Source of the DNA: Vagococcus luciliae
Lineage (GTDB): Bacteria > Bacillota > Bacilli > Lactobacillales > Vagococcaceae
DNA length: 64,000 nt
NCBI RefSeq assembly: GCF_024637875.1
Contig: NZ_CP102451.1
Coordinates: forward strand, 1,987,001-2,051,000
Direction: 5' to 3'
Shown: piece after piece, positions 8,572 to 18,032 of the stretch
Layout of the letters: each line of letters starts with the position of its first letter
Numbering within the stretch: the stretch's first letter is position 1
Position numbers and translations under genes: made by a program
The notes under the pieces: generated by a model
The model's input: only the letters and a program-made list of their open reading frames with translations
The model's database searches: none
Told to the model about the DNA's origin: nothing

Positions 8572-10074
8572 TTATGCTTCAATCTCATAAACGTTGAAAT
8601 ATAAATCACGCATATAATCAATCAAGTATTGTGGATTTAAATTTTCTCCAGTGGCTTCAACTATTAGTTCTGTTGGTTTTTTTGAGCTTCCATATTGATG
8701 GATGTGTTCGGTTAACCACTCTCTAATGGATGAATAATCATCACTTGATAAAACTTTTTCTACATCAATATCTTTGTTCATCGCATGATAAAGTTGCGCC
8801 GCATACATATAACCTAACGCATAAGATGGGAAGTAACCAAAACTTCCACCTGCCCAATGAACATCTTGTAATACACCTTCTGTATCATTTTCAGGACGAA
8901 TACCTAAGTATTCTTCATATTTATCATTCCATACTTTTGGTAAATCTTTCACTTCTAAATCACCATTAAAGAGCATTTTTTCAATTTCATAACGAATAAT
9001 AATATGAAGTGGGTAAGTGAGTGAATCTGATTCGATTCTAACTAAACTTGGTTTCGTTAATTTCAATCCTTTATAGAAATCTTCAGTCGAAACATCTGCA
9101 AAGGTATCACCTGTTAATTGTTTTAATCGTTCAAACTGTTTATACCAAAAAGCTTGGCTTCCTCCTACAATAATTTCATTAAATAATGATTGAGATTCAT
9201 GAATTCCCATAGACGTTCCACCAGAAAGTGGCGTGTAGTCAAATTTTTCATCTATATTTTGTTCATACATACCATGTCCAGCTTCATGAATCACACCCAA
9301 TGTCGCCATAATAAAATCATTGTCATCCCAACGTGTTGTAATACGAGCATCGTTGCGGTTTAAATCTAACATGAAAGGATGAACCGTATCATCTAAGCGT
9401 CCTCTTGAAAAATCATATCCTAGTTGTTCAACAACTTGTGTGACAAATTCTTTTTGGATTTCTTTTGACACTGTACGATGGATAAAATCTGTGTTAGGAG
9501 CTGTTCCTTTTTCTTCTAATTCTTTACGAATTGACATGATGCCCTCTTTGACTTGATTAAATACATCATCTAACACTGCTACTGTAATACCAGGCTCATA
9601 TTGATTTAATAAGACATCATAATCTGTTGCTTCATCTTTACGCCACAATGGAATAAATTCTTTTGTCATTTTAACAATATCTGTCAAGATTGGTTCAAAA
9701 ATAGAAAAATCTTGTTTTTCACGTGCTGTTACCCATACACTATGTGCATTTGATAGTAAACGTGAATATTCTTGAAAGCGATCTACTGGTATATTATTAT
9801 TTAAATCATAATTTTCTTTTGCCTTTTCAAATACTTGTTTTCCAAAATCTGATAATTCATCTGGATGGTCTGAAAAGTACTCCATATACTTTCTCATTGT
9901 TTCATTAGTTGATTTATCAAAAGCCATACCTGCTAAATAACTAGACATTTCTGCTCTATATCCAGCTGACTTTTCAGGCATACCTGTTTGACTATCCCAT
10001 TCTGCTAATCCGACTGCTTCATTTAATAACGCAATTTCTTTTAAATAAGCTAAAAATTCTTGTTCTTGACTCAT
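8572..10074 (-). CDS. M32 family metallocarboxypeptidase
   Basis: A 500-aa zinc carboxypeptidase (Taq/ThermoTaq type) that trims C-terminal residues from peptides in the cytoplasm. The HEXXH zinc motif appears as HEAGHGMYEQN near residue 265. Family signatures GTSMGIHESQSLFNE, RIESDSLTYPLHI, GVLQDVHWAGGSFGYFPSYALG and the C-terminal helical region are intact. Length matches the family. The start follows AAGGAG. It lies immediately downstream (1 nt apart) of the 23S rRNA methylase gene. Confidence 0.95.
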   Translation of the reverse strand: MSQEQEFLAYLKEIALLNEAVGLAEWDSQTGMPEKSAGYRAEMSSYLAGMAFDKSTNETMRKYMEYFSDHPDELSDFGKQVFEKAKENYDLNNNIPVDRFQEYSRLLSNAHSVWVTAREKQDFSIFEPILTDIVKMTKEFIPLWRKDEATDYDVLLNQYEPGITVAVLDDVFNQVKEGIMSIRKELEEKGTAPNTDFIHRTVSKEIQKEFVTQVVEQLGYDFSRGRLDDTVHPFMLDLNRNDARITTRWDDNDFIMATLGVIHEAGHGMYEQNIDEKFDYTPLSGGTSMGIHESQSLFNEIIVGGSQAFWYKQFERLKQLTGDTFADVSTEDFYKGLKLTKPSLVRIESDSLTYPLHIIIRYEIEKMLFNGDLEVKDLPKVWNDKYEEYLGIRPENDTEGVLQDVHWAGGSFGYFPSYALGYMYAAQLYHAMNKDIDVEKVLSSDDYSSIREWLTEHIHQYGSSKKPTELIVEATGENLNPQYLIDYMRDLYFNVYEIEA

Positions 10075-10075
10075 A

Positions 10076-11233
10076 TTAATTTACTCCTTCATTTTTTGGC
10101 TTTCTTGGTGGACGTGTTCCCCAATATTGGAACAAATCTGTTCGCAACGCCCCATTATATAGTTTACGTTTTTTCGTTGCTTTTGCCCCATAAAAACTTT
10201 CAAACTGTAAATCACTTGTTAAGATGTATTTACTCCACGTTTTAAGTGGACGATAAACGTCTCCCATTTGTTTATATAATTCTCTTACAGCATCCTCTTC
10301 TCCTAGACGTTCACCATACGGAGGATTAGCAACAATTACACCATACTCTTTATCTGTGGTAAAATCACGCAATTGCATTTGTTTAAAGGTAATATCTTCA
10401 CCTAAACCAATTTCTTCTGCATTTTTCTTAGCAATTTCAATCATTTTTGGATCAATGTCTGTCCCTAGAATATCTAATTCTGTTTCATAATCAACTTGTG
10501 CCTCCGCTTCAGCTCGTAATGTTTCCATGACAGATTCATCTACCCATGGCCATGTTTCAAATAAAAATTCACGGTTAAATCCAGGTGCCATATTTCGACC
10601 AATCAACGCAGCTTCAATACAAAAGGTTCCAGACCCACAAACTGGATCATAGAAAGGTCTATCTTTACGCCACGTTGTTAAAGAAATAATAGCTGCTGCC
10701 ATATTTTCTTTTAAAGGTGCGCCACCTTTTTCCAAACGATACCCTCTCTTAAATAAACTTGGTCCTGTTGTATCAAGAGTCAATGTCACTTTATCTTTTA
10801 AAAGTGCTACCTCTATTGGAAATTGAGCCCCTGTCTCTGGCAAACGACCATATCTTGAATAGTAGTCACTCAAACGATTAACAATCGCTTTTTTTGTCAA
10901 AGCTTGGCAATCTGATACACTAAACAATGTTGATTTAATCGATTTACCTGATACTGGAAAATTAGCGTCCATTGGTAAAAAATCTTCCCAAGGTAACTCT
11001 TTAACTTGATCAAATAAAGATTCAAATGTTTTGGCTTCAAACTCACCGATAACAATTTTAATTCTATCTGCTGTTCTTAACCATAAATTTGCTCGACCAA
11101 TTGTTTCAATATCACCATAAAAAATAGCTTTACCGTTTTCAACATGACAATCTATTCCCATATCTCTTAGTTCACGACCAACAAGAGCTTCAATCCCACT
11201 TGCTGCTGTTGCAATTAATTTATATTTTTTCAT
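10076..11233 (-). CDS. THUMP-domain SAM-dependent 23S rRNA guanine-N2 methyltransferase (RlmL/YpsC-like)
   Basis: The protein has an N-terminal ferredoxin-like/THUMP RNA-binding region (residues 1-160: TAASGIEALVGRELRDMG). A Rossmann methyltransferase domain follows with DPVCGSGTFCIEAALIG for SAM binding and catalytic NPPYGERLG, typical of N2-guanine methylation. At 385 aa it lacks the second methylase domain of E. coli RlmL, as usual in Firmicutes. ATG 11233 is preferred over the upstream TTG because that TTG lies within the TTGGAG ribosome binding site itself. Confidence 0.92.
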   Translation of the reverse strand: MKKYKLIATAASGIEALVGRELRDMGIDCHVENGKAIFYGDIETIGRANLWLRTADRIKIVIGEFEAKTFESLFDQVKELPWEDFLPMDANFPVSGKSIKSTLFSVSDCQALTKKAIVNRLSDYYSRYGRLPETGAQFPIEVALLKDKVTLTLDTTGPSLFKRGYRLEKGGAPLKENMAAAIISLTTWRKDRPFYDPVCGSGTFCIEAALIGRNMAPGFNREFLFETWPWVDESVMETLRAEAEAQVDYETELDILGTDIDPKMIEIAKKNAEEIGLGEDITFKQMQLRDFTTDKEYGVIVANPPYGERLGEEDAVRELYKQMGDVYRPLKTWSKYILTSDLQFESFYGAKATKKRKLYNGALRTDLFQYWGTRPPRKPKNEGVN

Positions 11234-11265
11234 TTGTTGTAACTCCAATTAATTTTTTATTTTAG

Positions 11266-11294
11266 AAAAAAAGCCTTCCATCAAACTGGAAGGC
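11266..11294 (-). terminator. Terminator after RNase P RNA
   Basis: Stem GCCTTCCA/TGGAAGGC with a 6-nt loop and T7 on the minus strand, 10-20 nt beyond the RNase P RNA 3' end. Confidence 0.85.
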
Positions 11295-11303
11295 GCCCTG
11301 ATG

Positions 11304-11692
11304 TTGTAATTTTCTATAAGCCATGTTCTGTATCAATTATTGCCAGGTACAATAATTAACGATAATCATCTGTCTACAGAATTCATTCTGTCCCATCTCT
11401 AAGTTCAATTCCTTGAGATAGGTGCCCCTACCATTGTTTGGGTTGCTCGCTCGAGGGGTTTACCCGTTCCACTGATTTTATTTCTAAAATCACTTCGTCA
11501 CTGTGGCACTTTCAAGGATACTTTAGCATAGCATAAGCCTTAGCTATTTTTCCTGCCGTTACCTCTTTAAAAAGAAGTACCTTAATTTATGGTTTCATTA
11601 AGCACGAACACTACAGACATCTCAGTCTGTGCGAGCATGGACTTTCCTCACCTTACTTAAAGTAAACTGCGATTATCCGAAAATTACAATTT
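11304..11692 (-). ncRNA. rnpB: RNase P RNA (bacterial type B)
   Basis: This is the catalytic RNA of ribonuclease P, which matures tRNA 5' ends. Hallmarks on the minus strand are GAGGAAAGTCCATGCTCGC near the 5' end, GGCAGGAAAAATAGC, GAGCGAGCAACCCAAAC, GGTAGGGGCACC, and the ACAGAACATGGCTTATAGAA 3' segment. The ends TTGTAATTTTC and GAAAATTACAA pair to form P1, which sets the boundaries within a few bases. The arrangement between gpsB and a terminator is common in Firmicutes. Confidence 0.95.
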
Positions 11693-11701
11693 ATTATATT
11701 T

Positions 11702-12130
11702 TTAATAACGACGTGTTGCTCCTAAGTCTTCATTATCTAAAAATTTTTGAGCCGCTGAAGATAAAGACTCACGAGCTTGCTCATTCATATTAACAGAAGA
11801 TGAACTAGAAGGTTGTTCTAATTTTTTACCAAAAACTTCTTTTTCCAAATTAGATAATCGTTTTAATATATCAAAATTTGTCACAGAAGATGGATTTGGC
11901 ACTTCCTGTTTCATACGAGATAACGTTGCCTGACTCTGTGTTAACTGATCCACTTTGTTAACCAAACGATGATTTTCTTCCTTTAATGCTAATAATTCTT
12001 GATTGTATGTTTCGTAATCTTTAATAATGGTATCCAAAAATTCGTCAACTTCAACTGGATCGTATCCACGAACTTTTGACTTAAATTCTTTTTGCAAAAT
12101 ATCTTTTGCTGATAAATTTAATTTAGTCAC
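11702..12130 (-). CDS. gpsB: Cell division regulator GpsB (DivIVA-like)
   Basis: The N-terminal DivIVA-type membrane-binding domain (LSAKDILQKEFKSKVRGYDPVEVDEFLD) is followed by a coiled coil (residues 35-75), a Ser-rich linker, and a C-terminal segment near LKRLSNLEKEVFG. GpsB is an adaptor that coordinates PBPs, including PBP1, with septal and peripheral wall synthesis. At 142 aa it is longer than Bacillus GpsB because of the linker. The start is GTG after GAGG. It sits next to recU-pbp1A on the opposite strand, the classic neighbourhood. Confidence 0.93.
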   Translation of the reverse strand: MTKLNLSAKDILQKEFKSKVRGYDPVEVDEFLDTIIKDYETYNQELLALKEENHRLVNKVDQLTQSQATLSRMKQEVPNPSSVTNFDILKRLSNLEKEVFGKKLEQPSSSSSVNMNEQARESLSSAAQKFLDNEDLGATRRY

Positions 12131-12385
12131 TTATTACACCTCATCTACATATCATTTTCAAATACTTTCTAAATCATTGAGTGTTATAAAATATTTATCT
12201 GATGAAAAAGATTAGATAAATACTTCCCTCCATATTATACTATAATCAGTTTTATATTGTAACACAACTGTTTTAATAAAAATATTAAAATTTTAACTAA
12301 TTTGTTGAACATTCTGATAAGATTCTTCGTTTTTCTTTTCATTGTATTTCAAGGTTTGATATAATAAACAGAGGAGTGTGGTATT

Positions 12386-13006
12386 TTGACTATTAATTAC
12401 CCTAACGGTATTCCAAAGCGTTATCAAAAAGAAGCAAAAATAAAAAAAAAGCAAAAACCATCTTTTTCTAATCGTGGAATGTCTTTTGAAGAATTCATTA
12501 ATCAAAGTAATTTATACTATTTATCCAAAGAGATAGCAGTTGTTCACAAAAAACCAACCCCTATCCAAATTGTTCATGTTAATTATCCCAACAGAAGTGC
12601 TGCTGTTATTACTGAAGCTTATTTTAAAGAAGCTTCTACAACAGATTATAATGGTATTTACAAAGGTAGATATCTTGATTTTGAAGCAAAAGAAACAAAA
12701 AATAAAACATCTTTTCCACTTCATAATTTCCATGCACATCAGATTAAGCATATGAAACAGTGTCTTAACCAGCATGGTATCGTTTTTGTCCTTATTTGGT
12801 TTTCTTCGTTGCAAAGATGTTTTTTTCTTTCTGCCAACCACGTCATTGATTATTGGGAAAATAAAGAAACAAAACGAAAGTCTATACCATTAAAAATGAT
12901 AGAAAATTGTGGGTATGAAATACAATTAGGTGTTGCGCCAATTGTTCCTTATCTTTCAATTATTGATCACTATATATTAAAAGGAGATTCTATTTATGAA
13001 AAATAG
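12386..13006 (+). CDS. recU: Holliday junction resolvase RecU
   Basis: This 206-aa nuclease resolves Holliday junctions in recombination and chromosome segregation. Features include the N-terminal NYPNG motif, NRGMSFEEFIN, the active-site region GRYLDFEAKETKNKTSFPL (Asp, Glu, Lys) and NFHAHQIKHM. The start is TTG, 9 nt after GAGGAG, giving the family-typical N-terminus; no better ATG exists. Its last 11 bases overlap the start of pbp1A, so the two are translationally coupled, as in other Firmicutes. Confidence 0.94.
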   Translation: MTINYPNGIPKRYQKEAKIKKKQKPSFSNRGMSFEEFINQSNLYYLSKEIAVVHKKPTPIQIVHVNYPNRSAAVITEAYFKEASTTDYNGIYKGRYLDFEAKETKNKTSFPLHNFHAHQIKHMKQCLNQHGIVFVLIWFSSLQRCFFLSANHVIDYWENKETKRKSIPLKMIENCGYEIQLGVAPIVPYLSIIDHYILKGDSIYEK

Positions 13007-15242
13007 TTCTAACGGAAAAAAAGAGCCGCAAAAAAGACAAAAAAGGAATGTTAAAAAAGGAATACTTATTTTCCTAGCTGTCTTACTTGCTCTAATCGTT
13101 ATACCCGTCATCGGCGGAGCTGGATTGTTCTTTTATTACGCGAAGGATGCACCTACCCTCGACTATAAAAAATTAGAGGATACACGTTCATCAAAAATTT
13201 ATGCGATGAACGGAGATATGATTTTAGAAATTGGGGAGAAAAAACGTGAAATTATCGAACCAAATCAAATTCCTCCAATGTTAAAAGAAGCCATTATTTC
13301 TATAGAAGATAAGCGTTTCGAAAAACATAAAGGAGTTGACCCTATTCGGATTGCTGGAGCTGCTATTTCAAACATAAAAGGAACTAGCCGACAAGGTGGT
13401 AGTACTTTAACACAACAGTTAATTAAACTGTCTTTCTTCTCAACTAAAAAGGAAGATCAAACAATTAAGCGAAAAGCCCAAGAAGCATGGTTAGCAGTGG
13501 AATTAGAACAGAAAAAATCAAAAGATGAAATACTAACTTACTATATTAATAGAGTTTATATGGCAAACGGTATATACGGAATGCAGACAGCCGCAAAAAA
13601 CTATTTTAATAAAAATCTAGATGAATTATCATTAGCCCAATATGCTCTTTTAGCTGGCATGCCACAAGCTCCAATTGATTATGACCCATACACTCATCCA
13701 GATATGGCAACAAAAAGACGTGATTTAGTTTTAAGTGAGATGTTAAAAGATAAAATTATTTCTCAAAAAGAATATGAAGAAGCTAAAGGAACAAAAGTAG
13801 AAGATGGTCTAATGCCATTAAAGAAAGACTCTACCACGCAAGTTGTTACAGATAACTACGTTAAACAAGTCATTGATGAAGTACAATCAAAAACAAATAA
13901 AAATGTGTATACTGATGGATTAGATATCTATACAAATATGGATTTAGATGCACAAACTTATTTATATAATCTCGTAAATAGTGATGAATCTGCTATTAAT
14001 TTTCCTGATGATGAATTTCAAGCAACTGCTACTTTAATTGATGTAAAAAATGGTGATGTTCGCGCACAAATTGGTGGACGAAAATTAGGTGATGGTGCTC
14101 TAAATGATAATAAAGCAGTCACAGCTAAACGAAATATTGGGTCAACAGCTAAACCCTTGGTAGCTTATGCTCCAACCATTGAAGATTTAAATTATGGATC
14201 TGGTCAAATTTATGCCGATATGCCCTATCAATATTCTGATGGAACTGAGGTATACGATTATGACCGTTCATATCGTGGAAATTTAACTATGAGAGAATCT
14301 CTCGTTGATTCTAGAAACATCCCTGCATTAAAAGCTTTGAAAGAAGTAGGCGATGATAAGTCAAAAGACTTTATTTCAAGTTTAGGCTTAACAAATAAAG
14401 TTTATGAAGGAACTGCCATTGGATTCGAATCTTCTTCTGAAAAACTTGCGGCATCATACGCTGCGTTTGCTAATGGTGGAATTTATTATGAACCAAGTTA
14501 TGTTAACAAAGTTGTATATTCTGATGGAACTGAAGAATCTTTTGATTCCAAGGGTCAGCGTGCAATGAAGGAATCAACTGCTTTTATCATTACTGATATG
14601 TTAAAAGATGTCATTAACCGTGGTACTGGTACTCAGGCACAAATAAATGGTATTGTTCAAGCTGGAAAGACTGGAACGAGTAATTATGATGATGATGTGC
14701 TTTACAAAGTAAAAGGTGAAGGAAGTCCGGATATTACATTTGTCGGATATACACCAAAATATTCTCTGGCTGTTTGGACAGGATATGACGATTATTTCCA
14801 ACCCATCACTTTATATAATCAACAATTAGCTATGGATATTTACAGGGAATTCATGTCTTATCTTTACCAAAATATTGAACCAACGGACTGGAAACAACCT
14901 TCTAACGTAGTAAGAATTGGAAATGAAGTTTATGTTAAAGGGCACACACAACAAACTCAACCAAGTTACAATTACTATAAACAATCAGAAGGAGTAACTG
15001 ATTATAACTACTATCAACCAGAAGAATCTAAAGCAACAAAACCTTCATCTAAAAAAGAAGAGACTAAATCAGAAAAAAAAGAGGAAACGCCTGAAGCAAC
15101 TAAAGAAAAACCAACAACTAATGACAACAACCAAAATAACAGTAATCAAAATAACAATGATAGTCAAAATAATGAGACTAATAATAGCGAAGAAAACAAT
15201 GCATCCTCTCCTATAAACTCTCAATCTCATAATAATAATTAA
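12996..15242 (+). CDS. pbp1A: Class A penicillin-binding protein 1A
   Basis: A bifunctional peptidoglycan glycosyltransferase/transpeptidase anchored by one N-terminal helix (residues 22-48). The GT51 domain shows SIEDKRFEKHKGVDP (catalytic Glu) and GSTLTQQLIKLSF. The transpeptidase domain shows the STAK active-site serine (NIGSTAKP), SRN, and KTGTSN. A 90-residue tail rich in Asn, Gln, Ser, Lys and Glu ends the 748-aa protein and is probably disordered outside the cell. The start follows AAAAGGAG. Coupled to recU and divergent from gpsB, whose product regulates such PBPs. Confidence 0.95.
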   Translation: MKNSSNGKKEPQKRQKRNVKKGILIFLAVLLALIVIPVIGGAGLFFYYAKDAPTLDYKKLEDTRSSKIYAMNGDMILEIGEKKREIIEPNQIPPMLKEAIISIEDKRFEKHKGVDPIRIAGAAISNIKGTSRQGGSTLTQQLIKLSFFSTKKEDQTIKRKAQEAWLAVELEQKKSKDEILTYYINRVYMANGIYGMQTAAKNYFNKNLDELSLAQYALLAGMPQAPIDYDPYTHPDMATKRRDLVLSEMLKDKIISQKEYEEAKGTKVEDGLMPLKKDSTTQVVTDNYVKQVIDEVQSKTNKNVYTDGLDIYTNMDLDAQTYLYNLVNSDESAINFPDDEFQATATLIDVKNGDVRAQIGGRKLGDGALNDNKAVTAKRNIGSTAKPLVAYAPTIEDLNYGSGQIYADMPYQYSDGTEVYDYDRSYRGNLTMRESLVDSRNIPALKALKEVGDDKSKDFISSLGLTNKVYEGTAIGFESSSEKLAASYAAFANGGIYYEPSYVNKVVYSDGTEESFDSKGQRAMKESTAFIITDMLKDVINRGTGTQAQINGIVQAGKTGTSNYDDDVLYKVKGEGSPDITFVGYTPKYSLAVWTGYDDYFQPITLYNQQLAMDIYREFMSYLYQNIEPTDWKQPSNVVRIGNEVYVKGHTQQTQPSYNYYKQSEGVTDYNYYQPEESKATKPSSKKEETKSEKKEETPEATKEKPTTNDNNQNNSNQNNNDSQNNETNNSEENNASSPINSQSHNNN

Positions 15243-15243
15243 T

Positions 15244-15289
15244 AAATACCTTATAATGATTTTGCTTGTAAAATCATTATAAGGTATTT
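15244..15289. terminator. Bidirectional terminator between pbp1A and nth
   Basis: A perfect 20-bp inverted repeat (AAATACCTTATAATGATTTT with its complement), loop GCTTGT, flanked by T-runs, filling the gap between the convergent genes. Confidence 0.9.
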
Positions 15290-15934
15290 TTATTTTTTCA
15301 TATTTTTTTGCCCTTCAGCACATAAATCTAATAACAAACATCCTTCACATTTTGGTTTTCTAGCTGTACAGTGGTAACGACCAAATAGAATCATCGTATG
15401 ATGAGTATCTACCCAACGTTCTTCCGGTACTTTTTTCATCAATGTTTCTTCCACTTCATCAGCTGTTGCAGACTGCTTACAAATTCTTAACCTTTTACTA
15501 ACTCGTTCAACATGTGTATCTACTGCTATAGAAGGCACATTAAACATATCTCCAGCCACCACATTAGCTGTTTTTCTTCCTACTCCTGGTAAACTCATTA
15601 ATTCCTTCTTTGTACGAGGAACTTCCCCGTCAAATTTGTCAACTAACAGCTGGGAAGTTTTAATAATATTTTTCGCTTTTGTTTTATAAAGTCCAATTGT
15701 TTTAATACGCATCATCACATCTTCTAGCGGTGCTTTAGCTAAATCATTTGCTGTTGGGTATACCTCAAATAAAAATGGCGTCGCTTTATTTACTGACACA
15801 TCTGTTGCTTGAGCACTTAATATCACTGCTATCAGATACTGAAATGGGGTATCATGATTTAATTCCCCTTTAGCATTTGGATAAAATTCTTTCATCAAAT
15901 CAATGGCTTCCATCGTTCTTTTTTTAGATAACAT
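15290..15934 (-). CDS. nth: Endonuclease III
   Basis: A base-excision repair glycosylase/AP lyase removing oxidised pyrimidines. The helix-hairpin-helix LPGVGRKTANVV supplies the catalytic Lys, the following VDTHVERVSKRL the Asp. The [4Fe-4S] cluster motif is C-X6-C-X2-C-X5-C (CTARKPKCEGCLLLDLC) near the C-terminus. The length, 214 aa, is typical. It starts 8 nt after the dnaD stop region, so dnaD-nth form an operon, as in Bacillus. Confidence 0.95.
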   Translation of the reverse strand: MLSKKRTMEAIDLMKEFYPNAKGELNHDTPFQYLIAVILSAQATDVSVNKATPFLFEVYPTANDLAKAPLEDVMMRIKTIGLYKTKAKNIIKTSQLLVDKFDGEVPRTKKELMSLPGVGRKTANVVAGDMFNVPSIAVDTHVERVSKRLRICKQSATADEVEETLMKKVPEERWVDTHHTMILFGRYHCTARKPKCEGCLLLDLCAEGQKNMKK

Positions 15935-15942
15935 ATCTTCTC

Positions 15943-16647
15943 CTATTTATCATGTGGATTTAGCCAATTATACATCGGTATTTCTGGCAGCTTTTCATCA
16001 GTTGTTGTCTGTTTTTTTTCATCTATTTCTTTTAAACGCTGTTTTTGATCCTTTTGTATTGCTTGTTTAGAATGCAAATTTTTTCTTTCCCAATTTAATA
16101 AAATTCGGTCCATATACTTTAAACTATAAGCTTGGTTTAGTATGGCTTCACGAAGAGCTAATTCAATTAATTCAACGGAATATTTATCCTCATTTAACCA
16201 CTGTTGAATAGTCTCCATTTCTATTGGTGATAAAGATCTACCAAATTCTTGTTCAAACTTATTAAATAAATTTACTTTTTTGTCTTCTTGAATTTTTTCT
16301 GTTGTCTGAACTGCTTCTTTAGTCATAACATTTTCTATCTTTTCATAGACTAACGTTAAATCATAGCGATCTTCTGTTTTGCCAAATTCATTACGACTTG
16401 TTTCAATAGATAAAACGCCTTTTGTCATTAATTGTTGAACCATTTGATAGCCTATTTCATTTGTTATGCCCATATATTGTGCAATGATATCCATTGTTGG
16501 AAAATCATTTCCTTTTTGACTACATTGTAATAATTGTAAATAAAGTATCATTTCAGAGTCCGTCATACCAATTTTTTTATAATATTTAAACAATAAATTT
16601 GAAACAGTTGTTGTCCCTGAATTTAAGTAATAATCTAGTGATAACAT
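15943..16647 (-). CDS. dnaD: DnaD-family replication protein
   Basis: An N-terminal winged-helix DDBH1 domain (LSLDYYLNSGTTTVSNLLFKYYKKIGM, MDIIAQYMGI) and a C-terminal DDBH2 domain (FEQEFGRSLSPIEMETIQQWL, YSVELIELALREAI, YMDRILLNWERKN) are both present. DnaD takes part in primosome assembly and replication initiation together with DnaB and DnaI. ATG 16647 follows AAGGAG by 8 nt; the longer frame lacks a site. It is upstream of nth. Its promoter lies beside a heptanucleotide repeat. Confidence 0.92.
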   Translation of the reverse strand: MLSLDYYLNSGTTTVSNLLFKYYKKIGMTDSEMILYLQLLQCSQKGNDFPTMDIIAQYMGITNEIGYQMVQQLMTKGVLSIETSRNEFGKTEDRYDLTLVYEKIENVMTKEAVQTTEKIQEDKKVNLFNKFEQEFGRSLSPIEMETIQQWLNEDKYSVELIELALREAILNQAYSLKYMDRILLNWERKNLHSKQAIQKDQKQRLKEIDEKKQTTTDEKLPEIPMYNWLNPHDK

Positions 16648-16667
16648 TTGCCCACTCCTTCTTTTAA

Positions 16668-16706
16668 AGTATAACAAATAAAAAATAAAAAATAAAAAAT
16701 AAAAAA
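16668..16706 (-). repeat. AT heptamer tandem repeat at the dnaD promoter
   Basis: On the minus strand about four copies of TTTTTTA run (16676-16706) directly into a TATACT -10 box (16668-16673) for dnaD. The expected -35 position falls inside the repeat. Confidence 0.6.
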
Positions 16707-17023
16707 CAGAACACTGCCTTAAAAAAGAAGTTCAACCTATCAGTTAACTATTAAAACAATACGCATCATGTTTTTTTACTTTTATGAATATTTATGATTA
16801 TTGAAACGTTTTTATGACGTAACAATTATTTTGATTTCACCCTACATTAACACAAAGAAAGATACATCATTTGTTTAAATTCGATTCATAATTTACATCA
16901 AAATAATATCACCATTTTAAAACCTTTATTATTAGTCACTCAATAAGTGCTGATCTACTTTCTAATATCTGTACTTCCAATTATTATTTAAAATACCTTT
17001 TGACCATTTATTATACACAAAAC
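16707..17023. other. AT-rich intergenic region without a gene
   Basis: About 315 bp between the dnaD promoter repeat and the fabK terminator. I see no ORF with a ribosome binding site on either strand, and no convincing RNA structure. Confidence 0.6.
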
Positions 17024-17049
17024 AAAAAAGACGACTCACGTAAGTCGTC
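17024..17049 (-). terminator. Terminator of fabK-like gene
   Basis: Stem GACGACT/AGTCGTC, loop TACGTG, T6 on the minus strand. Confidence 0.85.
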
Positions 17050-17057
17050 CTTTCTAT

Positions 17058-17984
17058 CTATATTTTAGGCAGTGATACTTTTCTATACTGCTCTAGAATG
17101 TCATCATGTAATTCTTGAACTGTTTTTATTGTCGAAATTGTCCCAATAATTTGTCCAGCCATCACCGAACCATTCACCATGTCACCTTCCTTAACAGCCT
17201 TATACAAAGAGCCTATAGTTAAAGCTTCTAATTCATCTCTTGATACTTCCTTAGCCTCTAATTCTAAATAGTGACTTGTCATCTCGTTGCGGATGTTTCT
17301 TACAGGAGCCCCATTTTTTCGTCCTGTCACAACGGTTGAGGTTTCATTAGATAAAAGGATTTGTTCTTTATACGCATCTGAGACTGGGCACTCTTTTGTT
17401 GCTAAGTAAACTGTTCCCATCTGAACCCCCTTTGCACCTAATGCTAATGCTGCAGCCAACGATTGCCCATTCGATAACCCTCCTGCAGCCACAACTGGAA
17501 TACTCAACGCTTGTGTTGCCGCAGACACTAATGGAAATGTACAAACTTCTCCAATATGTCCTCCTGCTTCCATTCCTTCAACAATCACCGCATCCGCTCC
17601 TAATTTTTCCATCTTTAAGGCAATGTCAACATTTGGAACAACAGGCATGACAATAACACCTGCTTCTTTTAAACGTTTCATATATGGTTTTGGTGTTCCT
17701 GCACCTGAGGTAATAATTTTAACACCTTCTTCAATCACCACATCAATAATGTCATCTCGGTTTTCCATCATCAACATCACATTAACCGCAAATGGCTTAT
17801 CTGTTAGTTTTTGCGTTTTTCGGACTTCTTCTCTTACTTGTTCCGTTGTCATACCACCAGAAGCAATAACTCCAAGTCCTCCTGCTTCTGATACAGCACT
17901 AACTAATTCTGATGTCGATATTTTGGCCATTGCTCCTTGAATAATTGGGTATTTTATTCCTAATAACTCATTAATTAATGTCAT
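17058..17984 (-). CDS. fabK: FabK-type enoyl-ACP reductase / nitronate monooxygenase family flavoprotein
   Basis: This TIM-barrel FMN protein opens LLGIKYPIIQGAMAKIST and carries GGLGVIASGGM, VNVMLMM, GADAVIVEGMEAGGHIG and IPVVAAGGLSNG. It ends with the GDMVNGSVMAGQIIG segment typical of FabK. FabK reduces enoyl-ACP in the last step of fatty acid elongation, using FMN and NAD(P)H. It lies away from the usual fab cluster, so it may be a stand-alone copy or a related nitronate monooxygenase. The second ATG (17984) has proper 6-nt spacing from AAGAGG. Confidence 0.8.
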   Translation of the reverse strand: MTLINELLGIKYPIIQGAMAKISTSELVSAVSEAGGLGVIASGGMTTEQVREEVRKTQKLTDKPFAVNVMLMMENRDDIIDVVIEEGVKIITSGAGTPKPYMKRLKEAGVIVMPVVPNVDIALKMEKLGADAVIVEGMEAGGHIGEVCTFPLVSAATQALSIPVVAAGGLSNGQSLAAALALGAKGVQMGTVYLATKECPVSDAYKEQILLSNETSTVVTGRKNGAPVRNIRNEMTSHYLELEAKEVSRDELEALTIGSLYKAVKEGDMVNGSVMAGQIIGTISTIKTVQELHDDILEQYRKVSLPKI

Positions 17985-18032
17985 AGTCATCCTCTTTCTT
18001 TTATCAAACTTTGTGATGTTCTTACTACTATA

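Noticed and set aside
11702-11760. Separate rnpB promoter inside gpsB
   Set aside because: I could not identify a confident -35/-10 pair; rnpB may be read from gpsB or from a weak internal promoter.
12293-12841. Minus-strand ORFs opposite recU
   Set aside because: Low-complexity translations with no ribosome sites, fully overlapped by recU, which has clear family motifs.
16676-16706. CRISPR-like or coding repeat
   Set aside because: Repeats are only 7 bp, contiguous and without spacers; no cas genes occur in the window.
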